64,000 bases of DNA from Octadecabacter arcticus 238 (GTDB lineage Bacteria; Pseudomonadota; Alphaproteobacteria; Rhodobacterales; Rhodobacteraceae): positions 4,159,001 through 4,223,000 of the forward strand of contig NC_020908.1 in assembly GCF_000155735.2 (NCBI RefSeq). The letters are read 5' to 3'. The notes under the pieces were generated by a model. It saw only the letters and a list, made by a program, of their open reading frames with translations, did no database searches and was not told the origin of the DNA. The position numbers and the translations under genes are program-made. Shown here piece by piece: positions 26,523-36,334 of the stretch. Position 1 is the first letter of the stretch. Each line of letters starts with the position of its first letter.

Positions 26523-28091
26523 TTACGCCCCAGGGTAGGCTCGAGCCAGCTGCTCGGCGCCGTCATGTTCATGTTCGAGCCGCAGGTAATCGCGCACCAG
26601 ACGGGTGATGATGTCGGCGCCCTCGATCACCAGGGCCCAGCGGTGTTTCAGAGTGGACAGAGGATCGATCAGCCCCATCATGTTGCCCGCAATTGCGCCA
26701 GTCGAGTCGCTGTCACCGCTGTGCAGGACAGCAATCTGAAGCGCGTTATCAAATGTCTTGCCGGCAAGGCAGGCGTAGAGCGCGATCGACAGCGCTTCTT
26801 CGGCGGTCCAGCCCCCTCCCAGGGTTTCAACTGTCTCGGGGGACCCATCACGCGGCGCATCCAGCGCCTTGCGGATTGCGTGGGCAGTTTCGTGGCCATT
26901 CTTCAGCTGTTCGTATTGCCCAGCTATCGTTGCTGCTATTTCTTCCAGCTTTGCACCTGTCGCGACGTCAGCCAGCATCTCGGCCCAGGCTGCGGCGGCC
27001 AACTGACCGGTTGGATGCCCGTGCGTAAGCGCAGAGGTTTCGATGGCGATAGATCGCACCTGATCGCGCGGCACCATAAGTGCCACCGGCGCCACGCGCA
27101 TGATCGTCCCGCAGCCCTTGCTGTCATTCTTTGCAGGCGTTCCGAGGCTGCGGACTTCACCGAGTGACGACAGGCAGGTCAAGCCAGGGGCGCGTCGCGC
27201 CCAAAGCCGCCGATCGGTGATCAGGCCTACATTGTCCGTTTCCACATGGGGCTTGCAGCCTTGCGTGCGATACCACCGCAAGAGAGCGTGATGCACCACA
27301 GAAGGCGGATGGCTGATGCCCTTGAGGGCGCCGCGTACATGGGTTCGAATGAGCCCCTCGGCAGTGAACAGCGTCATCTGACTATCGTCGGTGATCGCGC
27401 CCCGCAGGCCCTGATGCGGGGGCAGGTCTGAAATCCCGTCAGGGAATTGTCGCCTGATTGCATCCAGCGACAGGAATTCGATTTCGGCACCAAGGCTGTC
27501 GCCATACGCGCCAGCGAGCAGGCTGGCATGAAGCCGAATGCCCGGTAGTCCGTAATGGCGGGCGCGATGGGTAACCCAGCGTTCCTGATCTGCGGTTTCA
27601 ATTGCACCTGGACGAACAGCGCGCACGTCGCTTATCGATTGAGGGGCGGACAATCCGCGTTCGATGAGCATCAAGGCCGCGATCGTGCCTGCGCGGCCCA
27701 AGCCGCCGCGGCAATGGACGAGAACGCGGCCGCCGCGCTCCAATGTGGCATGCAGCTGCGCCGAAAGCGCAACCCATGTGCCCATGGCGTCGTCTGTGGG
27801 TGTCTTCAGATCTTGGATCGGAAAGTGACACCAGTCAATGCCACGCGATTTCACGACCGCGCCGAGCGTTGGTACACCGAGCATGTCGAATTCGTGGTCT
27901 TCGATCAGACTCAAGACGGCATTGGCACCCCATGCCTTGATCGCGTCAATGTCGAGATCAAGGTCGCGATACCATTCAGCGCCAAAGACACTCTCGCCTT
28001 TCTTGCCTGGACAAAATGTGATGCCCAAACATCCATTTCCGAGGGGTAGATCGTCAATGCGTATGGGGTGGGATGTGCTCGTTCGGACCAA
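26523..28091 (-). CDS. Tyrosine/dual-specificity phosphatase fused to ADP-ribosylglycohydrolase
   Basis: A 522-residue fusion. Residues about 1-170 resemble dual-specificity (CDKN3-like) phosphatases, with the P-loop VHCRGGLGRAGT (Cys near 125, C-x5-R). From about 175 it is a DraG/ARH ADP-ribosylglycohydrolase: ASLLAGAYGDSLGAEIEF, the metal-binding TDDSQMTLFTAEG near 234, GTIMRVAPVALM and SGDSDSTGAIAGNMMG near 458. Both catalytic sets look complete. It would remove phosphate from phospho-substrates and ADP-ribose from modified targets. TTG at 28091 is preceded by AAAGGAG. It is divergent from the helicase-nuclease operon across about 250 bp. Confidence 0.88.
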   Translation of the reverse strand: MVRTSTSHPIRIDDLPLGNGCLGITFCPGKKGESVFGAEWYRDLDLDIDAIKAWGANAVLSLIEDHEFDMLGVPTLGAVVKSRGIDWCHFPIQDLKTPTDDAMGTWVALSAQLHATLERGGRVLVHCRGGLGRAGTIAALMLIERGLSAPQSISDVRAVRPGAIETADQERWVTHRARHYGLPGIRLHASLLAGAYGDSLGAEIEFLSLDAIRRQFPDGISDLPPHQGLRGAITDDSQMTLFTAEGLIRTHVRGALKGISHPPSVVHHALLRWYRTQGCKPHVETDNVGLITDRRLWARRAPGLTCLSSLGEVRSLGTPAKNDSKGCGTIMRVAPVALMVPRDQVRSIAIETSALTHGHPTGQLAAAAWAEMLADVATGAKLEEIAATIAGQYEQLKNGHETAHAIRKALDAPRDGSPETVETLGGGWTAEEALSIALYACLAGKTFDNALQIAVLHSGDSDSTGAIAGNMMGLIDPLSTLKHRWALVIEGADIITRLVRDYLRLEHEHDGAEQLARAYPGA

Positions 28092-28339
28092 TCGCGTCTC
28101 CTTTTCTTTTTGATTCTATTTGATACTAAATTAACGATGCGTCAATTTCGGACGTATCTCTCTGCGGGATGGGTTGTAACGTGCGGCCTTTCCCGAAAGA
28201 ATATGCGCAAACAGGGGTTATGGGACTAGGTATTGTTTCGATTCGCTAAACAGTCAGTGGTCTTGGATAAATGTGGTTCTGATAGCTTCGTGTTGAAACG
28301 CGAGTTTAGGTTTATGCCAGTCCTGGCGAGGAGGTGCGA

Positions 28340-31021
28340 ATGAATGGTCTTGAACCACTGATGACGGTTCATGCCGGAACGGGCGCCTTTCGGGCCATCA
28401 CGCCTGACCTTTTGGCGGAAATCTATCTTGCGCCGCGCCCGCAGGGGATCGACCTGAATTCTGTGCTGGCGGATGCGGCGTTTCCTTGGTCGGCCAGCAT
28501 GATTGTTGCCCCGGTTGAAACAGCTACTGCAGTTTCAACGGCCTTGCGGAGCTTGGCGGTAGCGACTCACGGCCTGAGACCGGGTGAGGTTGGCCTCGAT
28601 GCGCTGGATCGCGATAGCCGCCTTTACAAACATCTTGCCGCGCTCTGCGATCTCTGGCGTCAGGCCCCGGCCGCGCTGCCGGAGGATCTACAGGTCTATG
28701 CCCATGTTCTTAGCTGTGCAGCTGAAGACGCGCTTGAGCCGTTGCCCTTGGTGGTGGGTGATCCATGCACCTTCGCCTCCCCACTTGAAGGCCGTCTGCA
28801 TGCGCAGCTGCTGGACCATCACGGGCTCGCCTCCGAGGAATTTCGCGGGGAATGGGCGGCGCGTTGCGCGCCGCTATTAATCGGCGCCGCCGAGGGCACG
28901 AGCCTGTGGCGCGCGCAGCAAGGTTTGACAGGCGCATTCATCCCTTCAGGGCCACTGGATGACACAATGGCGTTCTTCGCTTTGCGCGATGAGGCAGAGG
29001 AGGCAGATTTTGCGGCTGCGCGGGCCCAGCGCATGATTGATCAAAACGTATCACCCGAGGATATCGGGCTCCTGGTACCGAACGAGGTCGGCTATTTTGC
29101 GCAGCTTCGACGGGCCTTCGCTAACGTTGGCATTCCGCTTTCGGGTTTGCCCACGCAGCCCAGTCGCCGAGACATCGCAGGCGAAACACTCCTTCAGCTT
29201 CTTTTGTGTTTCCAGGCCCCCGCGCCGGCCATGGCGCTTGCCAGTCTCTACATCTCTCCCTTGCTGCCATGGCCGGCAGAGACCGGGCTGCAGCTTTCGC
29301 GCGAAGTTATGAAAGGCCGGTTTGAGCCCTTCGCCGCCCGGTCGCTGACGGGTCGTCCACAGCGTTTCTACAAGCTGGTGCGGAGCAATATTGAGCAGAG
29401 CCCACTTGGTGTTCTGCAAGCTCTCGAGCAGGCCGCTCAGCTTCTGACTGATGTCACAGAGCTGCGCGAGGATGTTGCTGCATTCCGCTCAAAGCTGGGA
29501 ACGATGCGGGCCCAGCTGGCGCAGAGCCGTTCGCTGGATTGGGCTGCGCTCTATCGTGTCGCAACACCAACAACGCCCAAACCATCACCGTCCGAGGCGT
29601 TCGTCGAGGGCGTGAGCGTGTTTACGGAAGCGACCATGCCTTGGCGCCCAGCGCGGCATTTGATTGCCATGGGCATGAGTGGCAACCGCTGGCCACGTGC
29701 GGTCTCTGCATCGCCTCTGTTTCTCGATGGTGAACTTCAGCTTCTCCATGAAAAAACGGGCCTTCGTGTTGAAACGCGCGGCGATGCTCTGGCGCGGCGC
29801 CTCGAAAAGCTTCGGCGTCAGTTACTGTGCGCCTCAGGGTCCGTGACCCTATTGCGCCCCGTCTTCGCGCCAAATGGCAGCCGCCAGGCTCCCGCGGCGG
29901 CTCTGTCGCTTGTGGCGCGCACAGTTGGAAATGGGGACAAGGGCACGGAGGGTGCCGAGGTGTTGATCCATGATCTGCGTGCGCTCCCGCGCGACCGTTG
30001 GCCGTTTGAACATCGCGTCGTCGTAGCATCCATGGACGCGCTGACCAGCGCCGTGCCGGATGACGGCGTTTTGCGCTTGGGTCACGATTTGCTCCGCCGT
30101 CGCCTTTTGGATGACGGGCGGATGCGTCCCCAGTCGCCGAGTCGACTGGAAACGCTCATGGTCAGCCCTTTGGCCTGGAGCTTGTCCGTGTTTGGGGCGG
30201 AGCCAGTGACATGGGCGCCCGACGGTCTCAACGTCATGGTTGCCGGCACCATCGCACATGACGTTCTGGAGTTTCTGTTTCCCAAAGACGTGGCTCTTCC
30301 TGATCATGATCAGATTGAGGCTGAGGTACCGGAGTTGCTGGCTTCGGCAATCCGTAAATATGCACCTTTCCTGCAGCGTTCGATCTGGGCTGTTGAACGT
30401 GAAGGCTTACTGCGGGATATCCGCACTGCAGCGCATGCCTGGCGTAACACCCTCGCCGGCCTTGATGCCCGCGTGATCGATAATGAGATCGGTCTCCAGG
30501 GCGAGGCACTAGGCATCTTGTTGCGCGGACGCGCCGACTGCCTTCTGCAACTTGCCGACGGCAGCCTTCTGGTCGTTGATCACAAGAAGAGTGGCACGCC
30601 GAAACGTCGCGCACGTCTTGAAGCAGGCTGGGATCTGCAGCTGGGCCTCTACCGCGAAATGCTCAAACGGCCAGAAAAGACCGGCGAAGTTCTCGAGGCC
30701 GCCTTGGCCGGCAACCCCAAAATCGGTGTCGCTTACCACCTCATCAACGACCAGGGCGTTCTGCTCGAAGGCCTTGAGCCACCCGCTGGCGTCGTTACCG
30801 TGGTGGATGGAGAGATTTCGGCGCAGGCCATGGATCTGCTCATCAAGCGGCTTGCCGAGGTTGAGGCAGGGATGATCGGCCTCAACAGCGAAGATGATCG
30901 CAAATTCTTTGAGAAGACAGCGAACCTCGCGCCTTATGCGCTGGATGCCTCGCCGATTGTCTCGCGTTTCATGATGCCTGGGACCGAGACGGATGACAGC
31001 ATGGAGGACATCGATGACTGA
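28340..31021 (+). CDS. AddB-like PD-(D/E)XK nuclease protein
   Basis: An 893-residue protein resembling AddB/RexB-type partners of UvrD helicase-nucleases. The middle resembles an inactivated helicase. The C-terminus carries a PD-(D/E)XK nuclease: GTIAHDVLEFLF (His motif), LRGRADCLLQL (Asp) and LLVVDHKKSGT (Asp-x-Lys, near residue 745). I see no Walker A. GAGGAGGT at 28328 sets the start at 28340. It overlaps the next gene by 8 bp, so the two proteins probably form a RecBCD/AddAB-like DNA-end processing complex. Whether it serves recombination or anti-phage defence cannot be told from sequence; the island context favours defence. Confidence 0.8.
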   Translation: MNGLEPLMTVHAGTGAFRAITPDLLAEIYLAPRPQGIDLNSVLADAAFPWSASMIVAPVETATAVSTALRSLAVATHGLRPGEVGLDALDRDSRLYKHLAALCDLWRQAPAALPEDLQVYAHVLSCAAEDALEPLPLVVGDPCTFASPLEGRLHAQLLDHHGLASEEFRGEWAARCAPLLIGAAEGTSLWRAQQGLTGAFIPSGPLDDTMAFFALRDEAEEADFAAARAQRMIDQNVSPEDIGLLVPNEVGYFAQLRRAFANVGIPLSGLPTQPSRRDIAGETLLQLLLCFQAPAPAMALASLYISPLLPWPAETGLQLSREVMKGRFEPFAARSLTGRPQRFYKLVRSNIEQSPLGVLQALEQAAQLLTDVTELREDVAAFRSKLGTMRAQLAQSRSLDWAALYRVATPTTPKPSPSEAFVEGVSVFTEATMPWRPARHLIAMGMSGNRWPRAVSASPLFLDGELQLLHEKTGLRVETRGDALARRLEKLRRQLLCASGSVTLLRPVFAPNGSRQAPAAALSLVARTVGNGDKGTEGAEVLIHDLRALPRDRWPFEHRVVVASMDALTSAVPDDGVLRLGHDLLRRRLLDDGRMRPQSPSRLETLMVSPLAWSLSVFGAEPVTWAPDGLNVMVAGTIAHDVLEFLFPKDVALPDHDQIEAEVPELLASAIRKYAPFLQRSIWAVEREGLLRDIRTAAHAWRNTLAGLDARVIDNEIGLQGEALGILLRGRADCLLQLADGSLLVVDHKKSGTPKRRARLEAGWDLQLGLYREMLKRPEKTGEVLEAALAGNPKIGVAYHLINDQGVLLEGLEPPAGVVTVVDGEISAQAMDLLIKRLAEVEAGMIGLNSEDDRKFFEKTANLAPYALDASPIVSRFMMPGTETDDSMEDIDD

Positions 31022-34000
31022 GATGCTGACGATTGTACCAGCCGGGGCCGGCTCGGGGAAAACTTTTAGGATTAAGTCCGACCTAACCAAATGGGTAAAG
31101 GATAACCTGGTCGGTCCTGATCGCATTCTGGCCGTGACCTTCACCGAGGCTGCGGCCGCTGAGTTACGGGGGCGGATTCGGGCGAGCCTTTTGGCCGAAG
31201 GCATGGTTGAGGCTGCCCTAGCTGTCGAGCAGGCTTATGTATCGACGATCCACGGGCTGGGTCTGCGCATCCTGTCAGAGCATGCGTTCGCTGCGGGGGC
31301 TTCTCCTCAACCCCGCGCCCTGGCCGAGGCAGAGCGCGACCTGCTGATCCGTCAGGCTATGGCGCATGCGGAGTCGCTTGAAGCGGTCAAAGCCGATCTG
31401 CCGCGCTTTGGCTATCGGTCGAGCTTCTTTTCGAATGCTAGCCCGGAAGACAGTTTCCGTAGTAGGATACTGACCACGATCGATCTGCTGAGGGGGCTCG
31501 GCGACAACGGCAATGGCCCGCAATTGGCGGACGCGGCTGTGGCCCGCATGCGCGATCTTTACGGTCGGGTTGAGCCAGACGGAGCCCCCTTAGAGGCGCG
31601 GCTGATTGCGGCTATCAACGCCTTGTTAGCGGCATTCCCGAATGACCTCACCGCCCATGCAACATCGGCAGCTGCGCGCACGGCGTTTGGAAAAGACTTT
31701 CGAAACATGAAGCGCGCCCTGCGCCCCGGGGAGTTGCGCAGGGATTGGGGGCTCTGGAAGAGCTTAAGCGAATTGCGTCAATCGAAGCGAGGCGCTCCCA
31801 CACCGGATGGGTATGATGCTCTGTCTGATGAGGTGATCGCGGCGGCCTCGGATATCGCAGTCCACCCAGGCCCCTTGGAAGACGCCTGTGCGCATCTCAC
31901 CGCGCTGGTCCATGGCGCCCAGGAGGTGATGTCAAAATATGCTGACATGAAGCGCGAAGCGGGGGTCATCGACTATGCGGATATGATCTGCGATGCTGAG
32001 CGCCTGCTCCGGACGCGCCCGGAAATCCTCGAGGCGCTCTTGTCCGAGGTCGACTGCGTCATCATTGACGAATTTCAGGATACGAACCCGGTGCAGTTCG
32101 CACTTCTGTGGCGGATAGCGCAATCCGCAAAGCGCGTGCTGATCGTGGGCGATACTAAGCAGTCGATCATGGGCTTCCAAGGGGCAGACCCCCGCCTGAG
32201 CGAGGCGCTCGAGCGACAAAACCCAGAAGCGGCCTCGCCCCTGACCGGTAATTGGCGCTCCGATCCTCGGCTGATGCAAATGGTGAACACCATTTCGGCG
32301 GGGCTCTTCAAAGAAGCCTATGTGCCGCTGGAACCGCAGCGGCCGGAAACAGGGCAGACCTTTTCCGAAATCTTGCGCATCCCGGAAGGGCGCCGATCGA
32401 AGAAATCACGCCCCGAGGAGCATGTTTCAGCCCGTATTGCTGACATCCTCGCGGAGGCTGGGCCAGTGGTTGAGCGGGAAAGTGATCCCAAGGCTCCGAC
32501 ATTCCGCCCGGTTGAGCCGCGCGATATTGCCATTCTAGCGCCGACCCATTCGATGGCGGCGCGCTATGCAACTGCGCTCAAACGGCACGGTGTGCCTGTC
32601 CGGATTAGTGCTGCAGGCTGGTTGGATTCGCCTGCTATCATGGCGGCGCGAAACGCTCTGGCTTTTGCGGTTGATCCAACAGACCTCCACGCCGCGCTGG
32701 CGCTCCTGACACTCGGCCCGTTTGCTGTGCCTCTCCAGCAGGCGATGAGCCTGCTTGCCGATGGCGAGTTGGAAAACTGTCCCCAGCTTGCTGATTTGCG
32801 TAGCCTCGCAGGGACAGCGCCCTCCATGCCGCTGGAAACTCTTCTCCCACAGGTCCTCAGAGCTTCGGGCATCCTTGATTGGGCGGCGCTTAGCCCGGAG
32901 GCGACGCAAGCCCACGCCGACCTGATGCGGCTTCACGCAGAGGTGAGCGAATTCGTCTCGGCCCATCGTGACTTCAAGGCCGCGGCGGGTTTCCATGGCG
33001 CGAGTGCGCAGGTTTTCCTGGGCTGGCTCGAGGCGCGTCGCGATGAGCGCGATTTCGACCGCCACCCCGATCCGGGCCAAAGTGAGGGGCAAGGGGTCGA
33101 AATCGTGACCTGGCACGCCTCGAAGGGCCGGGAATGGCCCATCACTGTTGTTGTCGGATTGGATAAGGCAATTGGTGAAAAACCCGGAACTTTGCGTGCG
33201 GAGTTCACCGATTTCAGCGATCTCGGTGCCATCCTTGAGCATGCCCGTCTGATCTGGACGCCCGATCTATCGATCAAGGAAAAGAAGGAGATTTTCATAG
33301 AAGATCGGCGCCCAGCCGCGGAAGCCGATGCACGTCGCCTTCTTTATGTCGCTCTCACCCGCGGGCGTGATCGGTTGATCTTTGAGTGGCCGGATTTTGC
33401 ACTGAAGAAACTTGGCGAAGGCGATGGACCGGCAAACCACGCTGAAATGCTGGTGCTTGAGGCTGGTATGGAGCCGCAGGCCGGGAGCCTGAAAGTTGGT
33501 GGTGCAAGTTTCCCGGCTAGAATGTTGGCCTGTATTGCAGCCGTACCTGATATGCCAGATCTATCTCCTGCGCATGCGTCAGGGGCCCGGGCTGCTTTTG
33601 GTGAGTTGCGCGCCTTACAGGAAACCAGGCCAACAGTTTGGCGCACGCGTCCATCACAGCTTGGATCTGAGTTGGGGCCAGCAGTGAAGACGGAAGTGGT
33701 CACGCTTGATATCCAACACCAAGTCGCAAGCCTCGCGGCCACGGCCAGCGAAAGGGGTACCGCATTGCACAAGGCACTTCGTGTTTTGTTGCTGCGTCCA
33801 GATCTCCGGTCACGTTTGGTCGAAGCAACTGGTTTTGATGAGGCGACACTTGGCGTTTTGGCGGAGCAAGCAGCTGCTTTGAACCGCTGGTTGACCGCGG
33901 AGGGGTACACAGAAATCGAGTGTGAGGTGCCCATCCAAAAGCGAGAAGCATCAGGCGTGGAAGTGAATGGGATCATCGACCTTCTCGCCACGGGTGCGGG

Positions 34001-34178
34001 CAAGCAGCTAATCCTTGACCACAAAAGTGGGGCTGGCACCTTCGCAGATTATGCTGCGCAACTTGATGCTTATGGAAAGCTGCTTGCACAGCAATCTGAT
34101 GGCGATTTGCCACATTTGGCAATCCATTGGATTGATCGAGCACAAGTGGAAACCCAGATCGGCTCTCAGAAAAGCTGA
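31014..34178 (+). CDS. AddA-like UvrD helicase-nuclease
   Basis: A 1054-residue superfamily 1A helicase. Motifs in order: Walker A PAGAGSGKT (residues 9-17), motif II IIDEFQDTNPVQF near 352, motif III VGDTKQSIMGFQGAD, motif IV NWRSDPRLM, motif V VEIVTWHASKGREW and motif VI LLYVALTRGRDRL. A C-terminal PD-(D/E)XK nuclease follows, with RGTALHKALR and NGIIDLLATG / LILDHKSG near 1000. This is the AddA architecture. GGAGG at 31003 precedes the ATG, which overlaps the upstream stop. The pair would unwind and degrade double-stranded DNA ends. The housekeeping addAB is not in the window, so this is likely an extra, island-borne set. Confidence 0.88.
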   Translation: MTEMLTIVPAGAGSGKTFRIKSDLTKWVKDNLVGPDRILAVTFTEAAAAELRGRIRASLLAEGMVEAALAVEQAYVSTIHGLGLRILSEHAFAAGASPQPRALAEAERDLLIRQAMAHAESLEAVKADLPRFGYRSSFFSNASPEDSFRSRILTTIDLLRGLGDNGNGPQLADAAVARMRDLYGRVEPDGAPLEARLIAAINALLAAFPNDLTAHATSAAARTAFGKDFRNMKRALRPGELRRDWGLWKSLSELRQSKRGAPTPDGYDALSDEVIAAASDIAVHPGPLEDACAHLTALVHGAQEVMSKYADMKREAGVIDYADMICDAERLLRTRPEILEALLSEVDCVIIDEFQDTNPVQFALLWRIAQSAKRVLIVGDTKQSIMGFQGADPRLSEALERQNPEAASPLTGNWRSDPRLMQMVNTISAGLFKEAYVPLEPQRPETGQTFSEILRIPEGRRSKKSRPEEHVSARIADILAEAGPVVERESDPKAPTFRPVEPRDIAILAPTHSMAARYATALKRHGVPVRISAAGWLDSPAIMAARNALAFAVDPTDLHAALALLTLGPFAVPLQQAMSLLADGELENCPQLADLRSLAGTAPSMPLETLLPQVLRASGILDWAALSPEATQAHADLMRLHAEVSEFVSAHRDFKAAAGFHGASAQVFLGWLEARRDERDFDRHPDPGQSEGQGVEIVTWHASKGREWPITVVVGLDKAIGEKPGTLRAEFTDFSDLGAILEHARLIWTPDLSIKEKKEIFIEDRRPAAEADARRLLYVALTRGRDRLIFEWPDFALKKLGEGDGPANHAEMLVLEAGMEPQAGSLKVGGASFPARMLACIAAVPDMPDLSPAHASGARAAFGELRALQETRPTVWRTRPSQLGSELGPAVKTEVVTLDIQHQVASLAATASERGTALHKALRVLLLRPDLRSRLVEATGFDEATLGVLAEQAAALNRWLTAEGYTEIECEVPIQKREASGVEVNGIIDLLATGAGKQLILDHKSGAGTFADYAAQLDAYGKLLAQQSDGDLPHLAIHWIDRAQVETQIGSQKS

Positions 34179-34244
34179 TCACAAAGACAAACAAGAGTGG
34201 GCAATCTTATTTTTGTCCGGCGTAGAGCGAGGCAAGACTTACCT

Positions 34245-35222
34245 ATGAGCGTTACTGACATTATCCCCGATATACATGGCCAAGCTGAAAAGTTGCGTGT
34301 TGCACTTCGTAATCTCGGGTGGCAGCGCAATGGTCTGACATGGTCGCATCCAGACCCAGACCGGGAGATTGTTTTTCTCGGCGATTTTATTGATCGTGGC
34401 CCTGAAAATGCGGCTGTTATCAGAATTGTGCGCGAATTGATCGATGCAGGTCGGGCGCGTGCTATTATGGGTAATCACGAGCTAAACGCTCTTCACTTCC
34501 ACACTAAGGATCCCGAGACCGATCTGCCCCTCCGGGCTCACAAAACGAAGAACTTTGAACAGCATGCGAGTTTTCTGAAAGAGTTTCCTCTGGGTGCGCC
34601 TCACACGAAAGATGTGCTGGATTGGATGAAGGGGCTGCAGCTGTTCATTGAGGCCGATGGGTTTCGAGCGGTTCACGCTGCGTGGATCCAGTCGGATGTT
34701 GATCGCCTGCGCAAGTACTGTGAGACTGGTATCTTGAATGAAGATCAGCTGATCAGGGCTGCTCGAGACGGCGATGAAATTCATAGCATAGTTGAAACGC
34801 TCACCAAAGGGCCGGAGCAAACGCTGCCACAGCCTCATCAATTTGTCGATAAAGGCGGTCATGTTCGGCGCGATATACGTGTCAAATGGTGGGGTACTGA
34901 GGCGAAGTCCTGGCGCGATGTCGCGATGTCTGTTCCAAATCTCGACGACCTTCCAGACCTGCCGTTGCCAGATTCATTCCCGACATACGGTTACCTCGCC
35001 AAAGAGAAGCCTGTGTTTTTTGGACATTACTGGATGTCTGGGCAGCCGGTGCTGCAGACCGAAAATGCGCTGTGTCTGGATTATTCGGCCGGTAAAGATG
35101 GCCCTCTAGTGACTTACGAGATGATCGAAGGGGATGAAAAGCTGGATGCCAGTCGCATCCTCGTACATGACGATCGTCAAAGCTTCATTCGCACTGGGCA
35201 GAAGAAAGGGCGTAAAGGATGA
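34245..35222 (+). CDS. Calcineurin-like metallophosphoesterase
   Basis: A 325-residue enzyme with the full metallophosphoesterase set: DIIPDIHGQ (Asp9, His11), FLGDFIDRGPENA, MGNHELNALHFH, VHAAW and FFGHYWMSG. This matches the bacterial PPP-like group (ApaH/PrpE relatives) that hydrolyse phosphate esters or dinucleoside polyphosphates. The start at 34245 is chosen because upstream codons do not match the family. It lies 66 bp after the helicase gene. Its last base overlaps a RelA/SpoT-domain gene by 4 bp, suggesting that it acts on the partner's product or on cellular targets of the same system. Substrate unknown. Confidence 0.85.
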   Translation: MSVTDIIPDIHGQAEKLRVALRNLGWQRNGLTWSHPDPDREIVFLGDFIDRGPENAAVIRIVRELIDAGRARAIMGNHELNALHFHTKDPETDLPLRAHKTKNFEQHASFLKEFPLGAPHTKDVLDWMKGLQLFIEADGFRAVHAAWIQSDVDRLRKYCETGILNEDQLIRAARDGDEIHSIVETLTKGPEQTLPQPHQFVDKGGHVRRDIRVKWWGTEAKSWRDVAMSVPNLDDLPDLPLPDSFPTYGYLAKEKPVFFGHYWMSGQPVLQTENALCLDYSAGKDGPLVTYEMIEGDEKLDASRILVHDDRQSFIRTGQKKGRKG

Positions 35223-36334
35223 GCGCGGTGGAACAGAAAATTAACGAAACGGTCAAGTTTTTCGAAAGTAAAGAGGTGGATCGACTTGAAAAGTTGGTGC
35301 GCTTTGTCACGACTAAATTGGAGAAGGCTTTGGCGGAGCATCAAATCCTAGCCCGCGTTTCATCTCGTGTGAAAAGCTCGCAAAGCCTGCGCGGGAAGCT
35401 GGATAAATGGGCTGAGACCCCAGATAAGGAACCTGAGCTGCATCTTGAGCCGCAGGAAATTCTTCATAAAGTGAACGACCTCGCTGCCGCGCGTGTCATG
35501 ACGTACACAGAGAAAGACCGTGATGCAGTTGCGGAGTTGGTCCGGGAAAATTTTGCTTGTCCTGGTGGCTTTGAGATCCCCTTTGATCTTGAGCGAAAAG
35601 AAGAGAGCCCTCGTATCAAGTCGAATGACCAGAACCATTATCGCGCAACACACATGATGGTAGCTGCAAATGAAAGTGACTGTGTTGGCGAGTTTTCCAA
35701 CCTAGGCAACGATAAGTGTGAGCTCCAGATTACAAGCCTTCTGGCGCACGTTTGGAACGAAATTGAACATGATACAGTTTACAAAAATTTGACCGGCGAA
35801 TTATCAGTTTTAGAGCATGAGGCCATCGACTCACTTGGCAACCTTACAAAGACAGGTGATAGTGTTATAAAAAGCTTACTTCGCGCCCGCCAGGGGCGTG
35901 AAGACAAGCAGCAGCTTGACTTGAGTGAAGAAAGTGCGCGCTTTGCAACTGCTGAAGAATTATCTGAATTTTTGTCAAAGCATTTTGGGCCAAAGGTAAA
36001 TGGCCAAGAGATGGATTACGCAGCAGGTGGTCGTGAGTTGTTATTTTGCTTGCGTGCGGTGAACTGGCATCATCCTCGAGATATAACAGGGCAGTTTGCG
36101 CCGCGATTTTTGCTGGATGCCCGCAAAGAAACGCTGCGCCTAAAGAGATTTCTAGAAAAAAGTCAGCGGTCTAGGCCGACGCTTGATGCGGCCTCCTGCG
36201 ATCTTTTCATTGTGGCCGTTATCATAAAAAAGCACGAGGCTTTGGCGCGGGAAATGCGTGATGTTCACTCGAATAGACGTGAGAAAGCTATCTTGGGTGT
36301 TTTCGAAGAACGTTCTGTTAATGGGGAGAAGTAG
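35219..36334 (+). CDS. RelA/SpoT-domain nucleotide pyrophosphotransferase
   Basis: A 371-residue protein with a RelA/SpoT synthetase domain in the first 200 residues: RVKSSQSLRGKLD, DLAAARVMTYTEKD, NHYRATHMMV near 138 and CELQITSLLAHVWNEIEHD near 168 (the E-x-Q and H-x2-W-x2-EHD signatures). The C-terminal 170 residues are unassigned and helical. Such stand-alone domains make (p)ppGpp or pyrophosphorylate other nucleotides or tRNA (toxSAS, CapRel). There is no HD hydrolase domain. Start codon and upstream stop overlap (ATGA), coupling it to the phosphoesterase, a possible neutralising partner. Catalytic residues look intact. Confidence 0.85.
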   Translation: MSAVEQKINETVKFFESKEVDRLEKLVRFVTTKLEKALAEHQILARVSSRVKSSQSLRGKLDKWAETPDKEPELHLEPQEILHKVNDLAAARVMTYTEKDRDAVAELVRENFACPGGFEIPFDLERKEESPRIKSNDQNHYRATHMMVAANESDCVGEFSNLGNDKCELQITSLLAHVWNEIEHDTVYKNLTGELSVLEHEAIDSLGNLTKTGDSVIKSLLRARQGREDKQQLDLSEESARFATAEELSEFLSKHFGPKVNGQEMDYAAGGRELLFCLRAVNWHHPRDITGQFAPRFLLDARKETLRLKRFLEKSQRSRPTLDAASCDLFIVAVIIKKHEALAREMRDVHSNRREKAILGVFEERSVNGEK

